Part shown: positions 35,533 to 47,278 of the stretch, piece after piece
How positions within the stretch are numbered: the first letter of the stretch is position 1
Layout of the letters: the number at the start of each line of letters is the position of its first letter
Origin: Prochlorococcus sp. AG-402-K14
GTDB taxonomy: Bacteria; Cyanobacteriota; Cyanobacteriia; PCC-6307; Cyanobiaceae
Assembly: GCA_003216815.1 (NCBI GenBank)
Contig: QCIG01000003.1
Span: forward strand, 39,016 to 103,015
Length of the DNA stretch: 64,000 nt
Direction: 5' to 3'
Notes under the pieces: model-generated
Databases searched by the model: none
What the model saw: only the letters and a program-made list of their open reading frames with translations
Told to the model about the DNA's origin: nothing
Translations under genes and position numbers: made by a program

Positions 35533-37437
35533 TCATTCCACAGTTACACTTTTTGCTAAATTCCTTGGCTGATCAACATCTAAGCCTTTATGGGCAGCAA
35601 TATGATAGCTAAATAATTGTAAAGGTACCACCGTCAATAAAGGACTCACCCACTCACTAACTTTTGGAATAGTGAATAACTCATCAAACATTTCTGATTC
35701 GGATCCATGAGTGGAGACTCCAATCAGACGAGCATCTCTAGCTTTAGCCTCTTGAGAGTTACTCAGAACTTTTTCATAAACCACACCAGGAACAGCTATT
35801 GACACCACTGGGACATGTTGATCCAATAGTGCTATTGGTCCATGTTTTAGCTCTCCAGCTGGATACCCTTGAGCATGGATATAACTTATTTCCTTGAGCT
35901 TAAGAGCACCCTCAAGTGCAATTGGATAATTTATTCCTCTACCTAAGAAAATTACATCCTTTGTTTCAACAAACAAATGTGCTATTTCCTGAGAGAGAGA
36001 ATCATGCCTTTTTATAAGATCTGTTAGTTGTTTTGGAATTAATCTCAAATCTCGTGAGAGGTCTAAAATTTCTTTCGGGGTTCTTTTTTGTCTATGAGTA
36101 GCAAATAAAAGTGTCAAGCCATAAAAGGACAGCATTTGACCAAGAAAAGTTTTAGTTGCAGCAACACCTATTTCAATGCCAGACCCAATATCAATAACAT
36201 TATCTATTTCGCGACCTAGTGAACTATCAATTCTATTAGTAATTCCCAATTGATGAAAAGAAAAATTAGCGTCGTTAATCGAATCTCTTCTCTCCTTTTC
36301 CATTCGTAATGCAGCCAAGGTATCTGCTGTTTCACCCGATTGACTTACCCCTATTGTTAAAGTATTAGGAGAAATTGGAGGGGGTGCATATCGAAATTCA
36401 CTTGCGAAATATACCTTAGTAGGAACTCCTGCAAACTGTTCCAACAAATAAGCACCAACCATACCGGCATGCCTGCTGGTACCACAGGCAAGTATTTGTA
36501 TTTGTTCAATGTTTTCAAGTATAGATTTCGAGATCGGCATAGCTACTGAATTTCCCGAGGGCAAATCCATAGGCAAAAATTGATCTATCCATAATTGTGC
36601 TGTCTCTGGCTGCTCATAAATTTCTTTCAGCATGAAATGACGGAAATTTCTTTTATCCGCAAAAAATTCAGTGCCCTTGAAAACCGAAGGTGCTCTATGT
36701 TGCCTATTGCCAGCAGCATCATAAAGTTCAATACCTAATGGAGTTAAAAGTGCAATTTCATGCTCTTTTAAAGGTAAAAATGTGCGCGTAAAGCCCACTA
36801 GTGCTGGTGTATCACTTGCACAAAAAAACTCACCCTCTCCAAAGCCAAGAACTAATGGCGCTTGTCCCCTTGCGACTACTAAAGCATTGGGTGCCTTAGA
36901 CCAAATCACTGCGATGGAATAAGTCCCCCTTAACAAAGTCAAAACCTTTTGAACAGCTATTAATAATGTTTGTCCATTAGGGGAAAGCCCATTAGCCAGA
37001 GACTCTTCTATTTCTAGCCCGATCAAATGTGGAATTATCTCGGTGTCAGTATCAGAGGTAAATTTGATCCCTTTTAATTTCAGACTTTTAGATAAATCTC
37101 TATGGTTTTCAATAATTCCGTTTTGCACAACTGCAATTTGCTCTGAGTAATCAACATGAGGGTGCGCATTTTTCTCGTTAGGTTTACCATGAGTAGCCCA
37201 TCTGGTATGACCAATACCTACGTGACCTTTTGGAGGCTTTTTTTGAATTAACTTTGAAAGATTAATAAGCTTTCCTTGTGATTTGGTGATATTTAATTGT
37301 CCAATTGAATCGTTATTTTTACTGTCAATTGTTGCTATCCCTGCTGAATCGTATCCGCGATATTCAAGTTTTCTTAACCCATCAATTAGTAATGAAGAAA
37401 CTTCCCTTGATCCAATAACAGCAAATATGCCACACAT
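35533..37437 (-). CDS. glmS: Glutamine-fructose-6-phosphate aminotransferase (isomerizing)
   Basis: Makes glucosamine-6-phosphate, the first step to UDP-GlcNAc for peptidoglycan and surface glycans. An in-frame TTG at 37446 precedes the true start at ATG 37437, which gives MCGIFAVIG so that Cys2 becomes the N-terminal nucleophile. The glutaminase domain shows GHTRWATHGKPNEKNAHPH. The two SIS domains carry LACGTSRHAGMVGAYLLEQ, GVSQSGETADTLAALR and GRGINYPIALEGALKLKEIS, and it ends DQPRNLAKSVTVE. Length of 634 residues is normal. Confidence 0.97.
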   Translation of the reverse strand: MCGIFAVIGSREVSSLLIDGLRKLEYRGYDSAGIATIDSKNNDSIGQLNITKSQGKLINLSKLIQKKPPKGHVGIGHTRWATHGKPNEKNAHPHVDYSEQIAVVQNGIIENHRDLSKSLKLKGIKFTSDTDTEIIPHLIGLEIEESLANGLSPNGQTLLIAVQKVLTLLRGTYSIAVIWSKAPNALVVARGQAPLVLGFGEGEFFCASDTPALVGFTRTFLPLKEHEIALLTPLGIELYDAAGNRQHRAPSVFKGTEFFADKRNFRHFMLKEIYEQPETAQLWIDQFLPMDLPSGNSVAMPISKSILENIEQIQILACGTSRHAGMVGAYLLEQFAGVPTKVYFASEFRYAPPPISPNTLTIGVSQSGETADTLAALRMEKERRDSINDANFSFHQLGITNRIDSSLGREIDNVIDIGSGIEIGVAATKTFLGQMLSFYGLTLLFATHRQKRTPKEILDLSRDLRLIPKQLTDLIKRHDSLSQEIAHLFVETKDVIFLGRGINYPIALEGALKLKEISYIHAQGYPAGELKHGPIALLDQHVPVVSIAVPGVVYEKVLSNSQEAKARDARLIGVSTHGSESEMFDELFTIPKVSEWVSPLLTVVPLQLFSYHIAAHKGLDVDQPRNLAKSVTVE

Positions 37438-37504
37438 ATTGTTCAATCAATATCACAAATTGTTTGTATATAAAATAAACGTTCGTTAAAAAAAAGACTA
37501 ATTT

Positions 37505-37798
<294 letters not shown>

Positions 37799-37886
37799 CT
37801 ACATAAAAAAAAATAGTTGCAATGCCGTCACTTTTGTTAACTCGACACTCTAACCCGTAGGATTGGAAGTCAGGTCTAAGAAGGTT

Positions 37887-38129
37887 ATGTCCCAGGAAGC
37901 AATCCTTGAAAAAGTTCGTTCTATTGTCGCAGAACAACTTAGCGTTGAAACCGGTGAAGTAAAACCGGATTCAAATTTCCAAAACGATCTCGGTGCAGAC
38001 TCTCTCGACACTGTCGAATTAGTGATGGCTCTCGAAGAGGCATTTGACATAGAGATCCCTGACGAGGCTGCTGAAGGCATTGCCACTGTCGGGGATGCAG
38101 TCAAATACATCGAAGACAAACAGTCTTGA
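37887..38129 (+). CDS. acpP: Acyl carrier protein
   Basis: Carries growing acyl chains in fatty acid synthesis on a phosphopantetheine arm. The frame opens at 37863, but ATG 37887 ([14 protein letters not shown]) is the family start, giving 80 residues. Ser39 in [19 protein letters not shown] is the attachment site, and the protein is strongly acidic. An AGAAGG stretch six bases upstream may be the ribosome site. The stop is seven bases before fabF, a typical operon pair. Confidence 0.97.
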   Translation: MSQEAILEKVRSIVAEQLSVETGEVKPDSNFQNDLGADSLDTVELVMALEEAFDIEIPDEAAEGIATVGDAVKYIEDKQS

Positions 38130-38136
38130 GGTTCAA

Positions 38137-39384
38137 ATGATGGAGAAACTCCATCGAGTTGTTATTACAGGTCTTGGTGCCATTACTCCAATTGGCAACG
38201 ACCTTGAAAGTTACTTACATGGACTCCAATCCGGACGAAATGGAGTAGATCAGATAACACTCTTTGATGCCTCATCCCATGCATGCAGATTTGCAGCAGA
38301 GGTTAAAAATTTTGACCCTACTGGCAAATTAGAGCCCAAAGAATCGAAAAGATGGGATCGTTTCTCGAAATTTGGAGTCATTGCAGCCAAAGAAGCCCTG
38401 CATCATTCAGGTCTAATAATTAATGATTCAAATTCTGGAAGAATTGGTGTAATTATTGGATCTGGAGTTGGCGGATTGCTCACTATGGAAACCCAAGCTC
38501 ATGTTTTAGATAACAAAGGAGCTAGTCGCGTGAGTCCATTTACTGTACCCATGATGATTCCCAACATGGCAACTGGACTAGCTGCAATTGCACTTGGCGC
38601 TAAAGGTCCAAGTTCAGCAGTTTCAACTGCTTGTGCCGCTGGATCAAATGCTGTTGGTGATGCATTCAGACTTCTCCAATTGGGTAAAGCAGATGCAATG
38701 GTTTGTGGCGGAGCAGAAGCAAGTATCACCCCTTTAGGGGTAGCAGGTTTTGCCAGTGCCAAGGCCCTCTCGTTCAGAAATGATGATCCATCTACAGCAA
38801 GTAGACCATTCGATTCTCAAAGAGATGGATTTGTTATTGGAGAAGGGGCAGGGATATTAATTTTAGAAACACTTGAACATGCATTAAAAAGAGATGCAAA
38901 AATCCATGCAGAAATTATTGGTTATGGAACCACATGTGATGCACATCACATTACTTCGCCTACACCAGGAGGAGTGGGAGGTGCAGAAGCTATGAAACTT
39001 GCATTAAGTGATGGGCAAATTAATCCAGAAGAAGTCGATTACATTAATGCGCATGGAACTAGCACTCCAGCCAATGACAGCAATGAAACATCTGCTATCA
39101 AAACTGCTTTAAGAAATCATGCTTATAAAGTGCCTATAAGCTCAACAAAATCAATGACAGGGCACCTATTGGGAGGATCTGGCGGAATCGAAGCCGTTGC
39201 TTGTGCTCTGGCGATAAAACATGAAATAATTCCGCCAACAATTAATTATTCAAATCCAGACCCAAATTGCGATCTTGATTATGTCCCCAACAAAGCGAGA
39301 GAAAAGAAATTAGGCATCGTACTATCTAACTCATTCGGGTTTGGCGGTCACAATGTCTGTCTAGCTTTTCGACAAATGATCTAA
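38137..39384 (+). CDS. fabF: 3-oxoacyl-[acyl-carrier-protein] synthase II
   Basis: Elongating condensing enzyme of type II fatty acid synthesis, partner of AcpP encoded just upstream. The frame is open from inside acpP, but ATG 38137 or 38140 follows a GAGG ribosome site at 38128-38131; MEKLHRVVITGLGAITPIGN is the family N-terminus. The catalytic triad is visible: Cys in VSTACAAGSNAVGDA, His in INAHGTSTPANDS, and His in KSMTGHLLGGSGG. About 415 residues, a normal length. Confidence 0.97.
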   Translation: MMEKLHRVVITGLGAITPIGNDLESYLHGLQSGRNGVDQITLFDASSHACRFAAEVKNFDPTGKLEPKESKRWDRFSKFGVIAAKEALHHSGLIINDSNSGRIGVIIGSGVGGLLTMETQAHVLDNKGASRVSPFTVPMMIPNMATGLAAIALGAKGPSSAVSTACAAGSNAVGDAFRLLQLGKADAMVCGGAEASITPLGVAGFASAKALSFRNDDPSTASRPFDSQRDGFVIGEGAGILILETLEHALKRDAKIHAEIIGYGTTCDAHHITSPTPGGVGGAEAMKLALSDGQINPEEVDYINAHGTSTPANDSNETSAIKTALRNHAYKVPISSTKSMTGHLLGGSGGIEAVACALAIKHEIIPPTINYSNPDPNCDLDYVPNKAREKKLGIVLSNSFGFGGHNVCLAFRQMI

Positions 39385-39436
39385 TCAATTTCATTTTCAC
39401 TTTCAACTTAATTTTTCTTCCACTCACTAATTCAAA

Positions 39437-41449
39437 ATGGTTGCCTTGAATACTTCCCTAGACACACTTTGCATCAACAGCATCAGGATGCTTGCCGTTG
39501 ACGCAATTAATAAATCCAAAAGTGGGCACCCAGGGCTACCTATGGGTTGTGCACCTATGGGCTATGCATTGTGGGACAAGCACTTACGTCATAATCCCAA
39601 AAACCCAAAATGGTTTAATCGAGACAGATTTGTTCTTTCTGCTGGACATGGATGCATGCTTTTGTATGCTCTTCTCCATTTAACTGGCTATGACTCAGTA
39701 AGCATCGAAGATATAAAAGAATTTAGACAGTGGGGAGCTAAGACTCCTGGGCACCCAGAAACCTTCGAAACTCCAGGAGTTGAAGTAACTGCTGGGCCTT
39801 TAGGAGCAGGAATTTCAAATGCAGTTGGATTAGCCATTGCGGAAGCCCATCTCTCTGCCAAATTCAACAAGCCTGATTCAACAGTTGTAGACCATTACAC
39901 CTATGTGATCATGGGAGATGGATGTAATCAAGAAGGTATATCTTCTGAAGCCTGCTCTCTTGCTGGACATTTAAAACTAGGGAAATTAATAGCTCTCTAT
40001 GACGATAATCACATCACTATTGATGGAAGAACAGATGTCTCATTTACTGAGGATGTTTTAAAAAGATATGAGGCTTATGGATGGCATGTTCAAGAAATAC
40101 CAAATGGAAATACAGATGTAGAAGGTATATCGAAAGCTATTGAAAATGCAAAATCAGTAACTGACAAACCGTCAATTATCAAAGTAACCACAACCATTGG
40201 ATACGGTTCACCAAATAAGAGTGATACAGCTGGAATTCATGGTGCGCCTTTAGGAGAAGAAGAGGCTGAACTCACTAGGAAAGAGCTTGGCTGGTCATAT
40301 AAAGCTTTTGAAATCCCTCAAGATGCTTACGATCAATATCGTCAAGCAATTTCCAAAGGTGCACAGCTCGAAGAGCATTGGAATCAAACACTAGCTGAAT
40401 ATAAAACTAAATATCCTGAAGAAGCATCACAATTTGAGCGTATGTTGAGAGGAGAGCTACCTCAGGGTTGGGATAAGGATTTACCTACTTATTCAGCCAA
40501 TGACAAAGGGGTAGCGACTAGAAAACATTCTCAAATATGTCTAGGTGCGCTTGGACCCAATATTCCTGAACTAATAGGCGGTTCTGCAGATTTAACACAT
40601 TCAAACTACACAGATATAAAAGGTGAGTCTGGATCATTTCAACATGACAGTCCTGAAAAACGCTATCTCCATTTTGGTGTCAGAGAGCATGCGATGGCAG
40701 CAATATTGAATGGTATTGCTTACCACGATAGTGGTCTAATTCCCTACGGTGGAACCTTTCTAGTCTTCGCAGACTACATGAGAGGTTCAATGCGACTCTC
40801 CGCACTTAGTGAATTAGGTGTAATTTATGTTTTAACTCACGATTCAATAGGTGTTGGCGAAGATGGACCAACACATCAACCAATAGAAACCATTCCATCA
40901 TTGAGAGCTATGCCAAATATGATGGTTTTCCGTCCAGGTGATGGTAATGAAACCACTGGTGCTTATAAAGTTGCAATTAAAAATCGCAAAAGACCAAGTT
41001 CTCTCTGTCTAAGTAGGCAAGGAATGCCCAATCAAGAAAATTCATCCGCTGACAAAGTTGCTCTAGGTGGATATATACTTGAAGATTGTGATGGCTTACC
41101 TGAACTCATTCTTATAGGAACTGGAACAGAGCTTGATTTATGTGTACAAGCAGCGAAAAAATTAACTTCAGAAGGGAAAAAAGTTCGCGTTATTTCTATG
41201 CCATGCGTGGAACTATTCGAAGAACAAAGTGAAAGTTACAAAGAAGAAGTCTTGCCTACCAAAATTAGAAAACGCTTGGTAGTTGAGGCAGCGGAAAGCT
41301 TCGGATGGCATAAATATATTGGTCTTGATGGCGACAGTGTAACTATGAATAGTTTTGGAGCATCTGCTCCTGGTGGATTATGTATGGAAAAATTTGGATT
41401 TACAATTGAAAACGTACTCGAAAAATCTAGGAATCTTCTCCGTAAATAA
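39437..41449 (+). CDS. tktA: Transketolase
   Basis: Thiamine-diphosphate enzyme of the Calvin cycle and pentose phosphate pathway that moves two-carbon ketol units. The 670-residue protein shows [19 protein letters not shown], the cofactor motif [38 protein letters not shown], and [19 protein letters not shown] in the pyrimidine domain. It starts with ATG 39437, 52 bases after fabF on the same strand, a gene order I recall from many cyanobacteria. It converges on thiC across a hairpin terminator. Confidence 0.97.
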   Translation: MVALNTSLDTLCINSIRMLAVDAINKSKSGHPGLPMGCAPMGYALWDKHLRHNPKNPKWFNRDRFVLSAGHGCMLLYALLHLTGYDSVSIEDIKEFRQWGAKTPGHPETFETPGVEVTAGPLGAGISNAVGLAIAEAHLSAKFNKPDSTVVDHYTYVIMGDGCNQEGISSEACSLAGHLKLGKLIALYDDNHITIDGRTDVSFTEDVLKRYEAYGWHVQEIPNGNTDVEGISKAIENAKSVTDKPSIIKVTTTIGYGSPNKSDTAGIHGAPLGEEEAELTRKELGWSYKAFEIPQDAYDQYRQAISKGAQLEEHWNQTLAEYKTKYPEEASQFERMLRGELPQGWDKDLPTYSANDKGVATRKHSQICLGALGPNIPELIGGSADLTHSNYTDIKGESGSFQHDSPEKRYLHFGVREHAMAAILNGIAYHDSGLIPYGGTFLVFADYMRGSMRLSALSELGVIYVLTHDSIGVGEDGPTHQPIETIPSLRAMPNMMVFRPGDGNETTGAYKVAIKNRKRPSSLCLSRQGMPNQENSSADKVALGGYILEDCDGLPELILIGTGTELDLCVQAAKKLTSEGKKVRVISMPCVELFEEQSESYKEEVLPTKIRKRLVVEAAESFGWHKYIGLDGDSVTMNSFGASAPGGLCMEKFGFTIENVLEKSRNLLRK

Positions 41450-41477
41450 AATTTAATTACCAACAGTTCATCAAGAA

Positions 41478-42901
<1,424 letters not shown>

Positions 42902-42954
42902 CTAAAAAGCTATTGAACAAACCAAAGGAGCGCTATCCTCAAGATCACAAGATT

Positions 42955-43041
42955 TCACCTTCCTTACCCTGGTTCAAACCAGATCAAGTTCAGAGGGTGT
43001 GATCTCAGCCATATAGCTAAGCAATATGGCACCCCTAGTGA
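42955..43041 (-). promoter_or_regulatory. TPP riboswitch (THI element) of thiC
   Basis: On the minus strand the leader begins TCACTAGGGGTGCC, contains GGCTGAGATCACACCCTCTG and GAACTTGATCTGG, and closes with GGTAAGGAAGGTGA, which pairs with the 5' end. These are the conserved segments of the thiamine pyrophosphate aptamer. It lies 57 bases upstream of the thiC ATG, so it probably acts on translation initiation or early termination. Confidence 0.93.
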
Positions 43042-43103
43042 TATTTATAAATTAGCTCGAAATGCCAAACTAAACCCTAAAGTTTTTATAGATAAAAAAG
43101 TTG

Positions 43104-43328
43104 TCAATTAAAACTTTGCTCACTCATATCTTTTTTAAGCTCTAAAAGTAACATACGTCTTCGTCGAAATCTTCTAACTGTCCCAGTCATAATCAATCCA
43201 CTTCCAACTATTAGAGCTGGTATTGCTTGAATTTTATCTTTACCCTCTCTGTGTAGAAAACCTGTTATTGCTAATAAAATTAGCAAAGGTGCTGAAATTG
43301 AAATTAATGGGTTACCTAATCTTTTCAT
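43104..43328 (-). CDS. Hypothetical small membrane protein
   Basis: A 74-residue protein with two hydrophobic helices (about residues 8-24 and 35-50) separated by a short polar HREGKDKIQ loop. A strongly basic stretch TVRRFRRRRMLLLELKK follows, presumably on the cytosolic side. No family is recognised. It starts with ATG 43328, 12 bases downstream of the M20 peptidase stop, and may be the last gene of the ruvB-TPR-peptidase operon. Confidence 0.6.
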   Translation of the reverse strand: MKRLGNPLISISAPLLILLAITGFLHREGKDKIQAIPALIVGSGLIMTGTVRRFRRRRMLLLELKKDMSEQSFN

Positions 43329-43340
43329 GCAATAACAAAG

Positions 43341-44525
43341 CTAATTTGTTTGAGGAGAGTCAGCAGACATGATTATGGCTTGAGACAAAATTTTAATTCC
43401 TAATTCAAGGCTTCTTTCATCCAAAGAAAACATCCCACTATGCAATGGAGCACATCCTTTCTCTCCTGCCACTCCTAGACGAAACATTGTTCCTGGAACA
43501 TCTTGCAAAAAGAAAGCAAAATCCTCAGCTCCTAATGATGGATTTTCTAAATAAATAATATTTTTTTCATCCATAAAATTCTTCGCACAAGTAGATAACA
43601 AATTAGTCAATCCTAAGTCGTTATAAACTGGTGGTGCAATTGACTTGAAATTTACATGAGCTTGAGCACCGTAATTAGAGGCTAAATTTTTTACTATTTG
43701 CTCAATCCATTGAGGCAACTTTTCATATAGGTTAGTATCAAGACACCTGACTGTACCTAAAAGCTTAACCCTTTCAGCAATAACATTGAAAGCATTTCCT
43801 CCTGATATTTTCCCAAAACTAATAACTACTGGCTTCAGCGCATCTAGACGTCTACTAATCGCCTCTTGAAGTTCACAAATAATTTTTGAAGCAATCCAAA
43901 TGGAGTCAATACCTTCATGAGGACGAGCTCCATGCCCTCCATTGCCAATAATATCTATTTCCAATTCAGCCGCAGCAGCCGTAAAAGTACCACTTCTTAT
44001 TCCAATTTTTCCAACAGACAAATCTGGATATACATGAACACCAAAGAGAGCTTGTACTCCATCCAGAACCTTTTCAGCTCTCATCCAATTTGCACCTTGA
44101 GCAATCTCTTCAGCAGGTTGAAAAATAATTCGTATTCTTGAACTAGTGAATTTATTATTAGCTAATACTTTAGCCACTCCCAAACCGATACAAGTATGAA
44201 GATCATGACCACATGCATGCATCAAACCTTGGATGGCAGAAGAGTAATCCAAACCAGTTCTCTCAAGGATTGGTAAAGCATCCATATCTACTCTTAAACC
44301 AACAACAGGTCCATTTTTATTACCCATTTCAGCAACTACCCCAGTTCTTCCAACAGCTTCTTTTACTTTCCAACCTGACTGCCTAAGCTCACCGGCGACA
44401 AGGGCCGCAGTTTGATATTCCTGACCACTCAGCTCTGGATGAGCATGTAGATGACGACGTATTTGAATCAAATCAGGCAAAATATCCTTCAACGTGACAT
44501 CAATTTTTTTTCCTAATTCGTTCAT
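43341..44525 (-). CDS. M20 family metallo-amidohydrolase (hippurate/IAA-amino acid hydrolase-like)
   Basis: Zinc-dependent amidase of the M20D group that removes acyl groups from amino-acid conjugates. The 394-residue protein shows the metal-binding LMHACGHDLHTCIGLG, the Glu pair in IIFQPAEEIAQGANWM, GGHGARPHEGIDSIWIAS in the lid domain, and NPSLGAEDFAFFLQDVPGT near the C-terminus. The substrate is not known. It starts with ATG 44525, overlapping the TPR gene stop by four bases (ATGA), so translation is probably coupled. Confidence 0.9.
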   Translation of the reverse strand: MNELGKKIDVTLKDILPDLIQIRRHLHAHPELSGQEYQTAALVAGELRQSGWKVKEAVGRTGVVAEMGNKNGPVVGLRVDMDALPILERTGLDYSSAIQGLMHACGHDLHTCIGLGVAKVLANNKFTSSRIRIIFQPAEEIAQGANWMRAEKVLDGVQALFGVHVYPDLSVGKIGIRSGTFTAAAAELEIDIIGNGGHGARPHEGIDSIWIASKIICELQEAISRRLDALKPVVISFGKISGGNAFNVIAERVKLLGTVRCLDTNLYEKLPQWIEQIVKNLASNYGAQAHVNFKSIAPPVYNDLGLTNLLSTCAKNFMDEKNIIYLENPSLGAEDFAFFLQDVPGTMFRLGVAGEKGCAPLHSGMFSLDERSLELGIKILSQAIIMSADSPQTN

Positions 44526-45310
44526 CTATTCTCCAAAGCAAGAAATGAGATCAAATCATTTGAAGGAATTGGAGGCCAGCGACGAATATTCAGCAACCAG
44601 TTTTTTTCACGGTATCGAATATCTAGTCCAGCTGCTGCCGCCCAATTACTTTCAGCTTCACCTATAAAACCTTTACGCCACAAAAGCGCACTTAATGCCG
44701 CTCTTGCATCTGCGAATAAAGGATATTTACGAATTAGTATTCTAATTTTCTTTTCGGCGAGTTCATAATCACCCAATTGATAAATCGCAAGTGCCTCACT
44801 CGACCTGGCCATAGCAATAGCATTATTTGAGGAAGCAGCTTGAGAAAACAATTTCTTCGCTTCAATCCAATTATCCATAGATCCCATTACGTTCCCTAAG
44901 TTATATAAAGCTGAAACATCTTTGGGGTTCTTCTTTAAAATGTATCTGTAATCATTACTTGCATCCTCCCAAAGCTTCAAGGCTTCTTCAGCAATTCCTC
45001 TATTGAGGTAAGGATCTAAATCTTCAGGTGAAATTTCTATAGCCTTATTATGATCTTTGATAGCTCCTTGAGGATCACCTAGAGTAAGACGAATATTACC
45101 TCTATTACTCAACGCAGCCGCATCATTTGGATTGTCATTTAAATAATTAGTCCAATCTTTTTCAGCTTGCACGAAATCACCATCCTTACTTTCTTGAAGA
45201 GCTTTATCAAATAAAAATTTAGGTAGAACCTTAGCTTCAGACGAAAATGGTACAAAAATAAGAACAATGGAAAGTAAAATTAGTACCTTTAAAACTCTTA
45301 TATTTATCAT
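44522..45310 (-). CDS. Exported TPR-repeat protein
   Basis: A 262-residue protein with an N-terminal signal-like helix ([20 protein letters not shown], residues 4-23) followed by tetratricopeptide repeats. Successive units such as [40 protein letters not shown] and [20 protein letters not shown] are clear. It is likely a periplasmic or lumenal scaffold; the partner is unknown. It starts with ATG 45310, overlapping the ruvB stop by four bases, and overlaps the peptidase gene at its end. Confidence 0.85.
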   Translation of the reverse strand: MINIRVLKVLILLSIVLIFVPFSSEAKVLPKFLFDKALQESKDGDFVQAEKDWTNYLNDNPNDAAALSNRGNIRLTLGDPQGAIKDHNKAIEISPEDLDPYLNRGIAEEALKLWEDASNDYRYILKKNPKDVSALYNLGNVMGSMDNWIEAKKLFSQAASSNNAIAMARSSEALAIYQLGDYELAEKKIRILIRKYPLFADARAALSALLWRKGFIGEAESNWAAAAGLDIRYREKNWLLNIRRWPPIPSNDLISFLALENR

Positions 45311-46374
45311 TTGTCTATTTTTTCTGAAATTAACAAATAATGTTTTTCAGCTGATGGAGTAACAACCCTTCCCCTCGCAGTTCTCTGTAAAAATCCAATT
45401 TGCATTAAATAAGGCTCAACTACAGTTTCAAGAGTTGTTGAATCTTCTCCAAGAGCAGCAGCCAAAGTTTCAAGACCTACAGGTCCACCATTATATTGAT
45501 TGACTAACAACCCTAAATAACTTCTATCTGTAGCATCCAATCCTATTTGATCTATACGATGTAAATCAAGTGCATCATTGATAATTTGCACATCAATCAT
45601 TTTGGAGGCTGAATGAACTTCAGCATAATCTCTCACTCTTCGTAGAAGCCTATTAGCAATTCGGGGAGTCCCCCTACTCCTTCTAGCTAATTGATGAGAT
45701 GCTGCTTCTGAAATTGATAAATCAATCAATTTTGCAGATCTTTTAATTATATTTTCTAGATCCAGACAGTTATAAAAATCTAGTCGCTGAATGATTCCAA
45801 ATCGATCTCTCATAGGCGAGCTCAACGCTGCTGGCTTGGTAGTAGCCCCAACTAAAGTAAAAGGAGGAATTTCGATTGATCGCATTCTCGAGGATGTACC
45901 TTTCCCTACAGTCAAATCCAATCTTCTATCTTCCATAGCTGGATACAAAAGCTCCTGTGATATGCGATTAAGTCTGTGAATCTCATCAACAAAAATTAAT
46001 TCACGTGGCTGCATATTGATCAATAATCCAACAATATCTCTTGGACGTTCAAGTGCAGGAGCACTTGTAATTCTAGCTTTAACTCCTAATTCCTCAGCAA
46101 TAACCAAAGCCATAGTAGTTTTTCCCAGACCAGGTGGGCCATAGAGCATTAAATGATCTAGTGCTTCTCCTCTTGTCAAAGAAGCTTTAACTGAAATTTC
46201 AAGTACTTTTTTTAATTCAGATTGCCCTAAAAATTCATGAAAAGATTTAGGCCTAAGTGAATCTTGCTTGGATAAGTTAATCTCCTCCTTTAAAGGAATG
46301 GGACCAACCAATCTTTCCTCTCCTTTATCATTGGGATGAGGCGAATGATTAGTAATTGAAGACAAAATTGCCAT
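45307..46374 (-). CDS. ruvB: Holliday junction branch migration helicase RuvB
   Basis: Hexameric AAA+ motor that, with RuvA, drives branch migration of Holliday junctions during recombination repair. The frame is open from 46530, but the first 52 residues overlap smpB and do not look like RuvB; ATG 46374 ([12 protein letters not shown]) gives 355 residues. Visible are [15 protein letters not shown], Walker [14 protein letters not shown], Walker [13 protein letters not shown], and a winged-helix end with [18 protein letters not shown]. It is divergent from smpB by 47 bases and heads a four-gene cluster. Confidence 0.96.
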   Translation of the reverse strand: MAILSSITNHSPHPNDKGEERLVGPIPLKEEINLSKQDSLRPKSFHEFLGQSELKKVLEISVKASLTRGEALDHLMLYGPPGLGKTTMALVIAEELGVKARITSAPALERPRDIVGLLINMQPRELIFVDEIHRLNRISQELLYPAMEDRRLDLTVGKGTSSRMRSIEIPPFTLVGATTKPAALSSPMRDRFGIIQRLDFYNCLDLENIIKRSAKLIDLSISEAASHQLARRSRGTPRIANRLLRRVRDYAEVHSASKMIDVQIINDALDLHRIDQIGLDATDRSYLGLLVNQYNGGPVGLETLAAALGEDSTTLETVVEPYLMQIGFLQRTARGRVVTPSAEKHYLLISEKIDK

Positions 46375-46421
46375 TACCGAAGGGTAGTGGCATCTCAACA
46401 AAAATGGAGGTAAATAGAAGA

Positions 46422-46916
46422 ATGAGCAAAAAAGGAAAGAAAAAATCAAAAAAAAATTCCTTAATTGATGGAAATCGTCGCTTAGCTGAAAATCGACAGG
46501 CGAGATATGAATATGAAATTCTAGAAACACTTGAAACCGGCTTAGAACTTCTTGGTACAGAAGTCAAATCTATTAGAGCTGGGAAAGTAAACTTAAAAGA
46601 TGGATTTTGTTTAATTAAAAAAAATCAAATTCAACTTCATAATGTTCATATATCTCCTCATAATCATGCGGGTAAGTTTTTCAATCATGAACCGCTAAGA
46701 ATAAAAAAACTTCTCGCGCATCGCAAAGAAATCGAGAAGTTAAAAATACATTTAGAGAGAAAAGGGTTAGCAATAATACCTTTAACCCTTTATCTCAAGG
46801 GTTCATGGATCAAATTAAAAATCGGAGTTGGAAAAGGAAGAAAGCTTCATGACAAAAGAGATCGAGAGAAAGTTAATGATACAAAAAGAGATTTAGCTAA
46901 CGCTTTAAAACGTTAA
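46422..46916 (+). CDS. smpB: tmRNA-binding protein SmpB
   Basis: Binds tmRNA and places it in stalled ribosomes for trans-translation. The frame opens at 46356; ATG 46422 ([16 protein letters not shown]) gives 164 residues and a family-like N-terminus. Core motifs are [39 protein letters not shown] and [20 protein letters not shown], with a basic tail. GGAGG lies 11 bases upstream of this ATG; ATG 46404 is the alternative. The tmRNA gene itself is not in this window. Confidence 0.95.
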   Translation: MSKKGKKKSKKNSLIDGNRRLAENRQARYEYEILETLETGLELLGTEVKSIRAGKVNLKDGFCLIKKNQIQLHNVHISPHNHAGKFFNHEPLRIKKLLAHRKEIEKLKIHLERKGLAIIPLTLYLKGSWIKLKIGVGKGRKLHDKRDREKVNDTKRDLANALKR

Positions 46917-46985
46917 CAATAGACAAAAATATTTACTGCTTTTTCCTAAAGTGTTAATCAAAACTAATAGTTTAACGATTAATTA

Positions 46986-47237
46986 TCAGGTAGCGTCCAG
47001 GCTCACATTCTCGGGAGGAGGTGTTGGATCAGGGTCAGCAATGAGCATGTGTTGTAAAACAATTTCAGGACGCTCACTATCTCTCCATCTAATCCGATAG
47101 GCAGGCATTTTAGTCCCCCTGCTTGTCGTTTGCTCAACAGGTTCCATAACCCAACCGCGTCTTGAACGCCCCTGGGGATTTCGTTTCACAACAGCATCCG
47201 CGTGCTTGAAACGAAAACCAACTCTCTCGCCGCTCAT
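46986..47237 (-). CDS. Conserved hypothetical protein
   Basis: An 83-residue basic protein: MSGERVGFRFKHADAVVKRN, GWVMEPVEQTTSRGTKMPAY, RIRWRDSERPEIVLQHMLIA, and a proline-rich DPDPTPPPENV tail. I believe near-identical proteins occur across marine Synechococcus and Prochlorococcus, but the function is unknown. The core, with alternating hydrophobic and charged residues, looks like a small beta-barrel. It starts with ATG 47237, 41 bases downstream of lysS (which begins upstream on the same strand and ends at 47279). Confidence 0.75.
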   Translation of the reverse strand: MSGERVGFRFKHADAVVKRNPQGRSRRGWVMEPVEQTTSRGTKMPAYRIRWRDSERPEIVLQHMLIADPDPTPPPENVSLDAT

Positions 47238-47278
47238 CTGAACAAAATCCTTACTCGCCTATTATCCACTGTGATGGG

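Noticed and set aside
45791..45979. Plus-strand frame inside ruvB, with many similar ones opposite other genes
   Set aside because: Antisense shadow of a well-supported gene, without its own ribosome site.
46375..46530. 52-residue N-terminal extension of RuvB
   Set aside because: It overlaps smpB on the other strand and is unlike RuvB; ATG 46374 is the better start.
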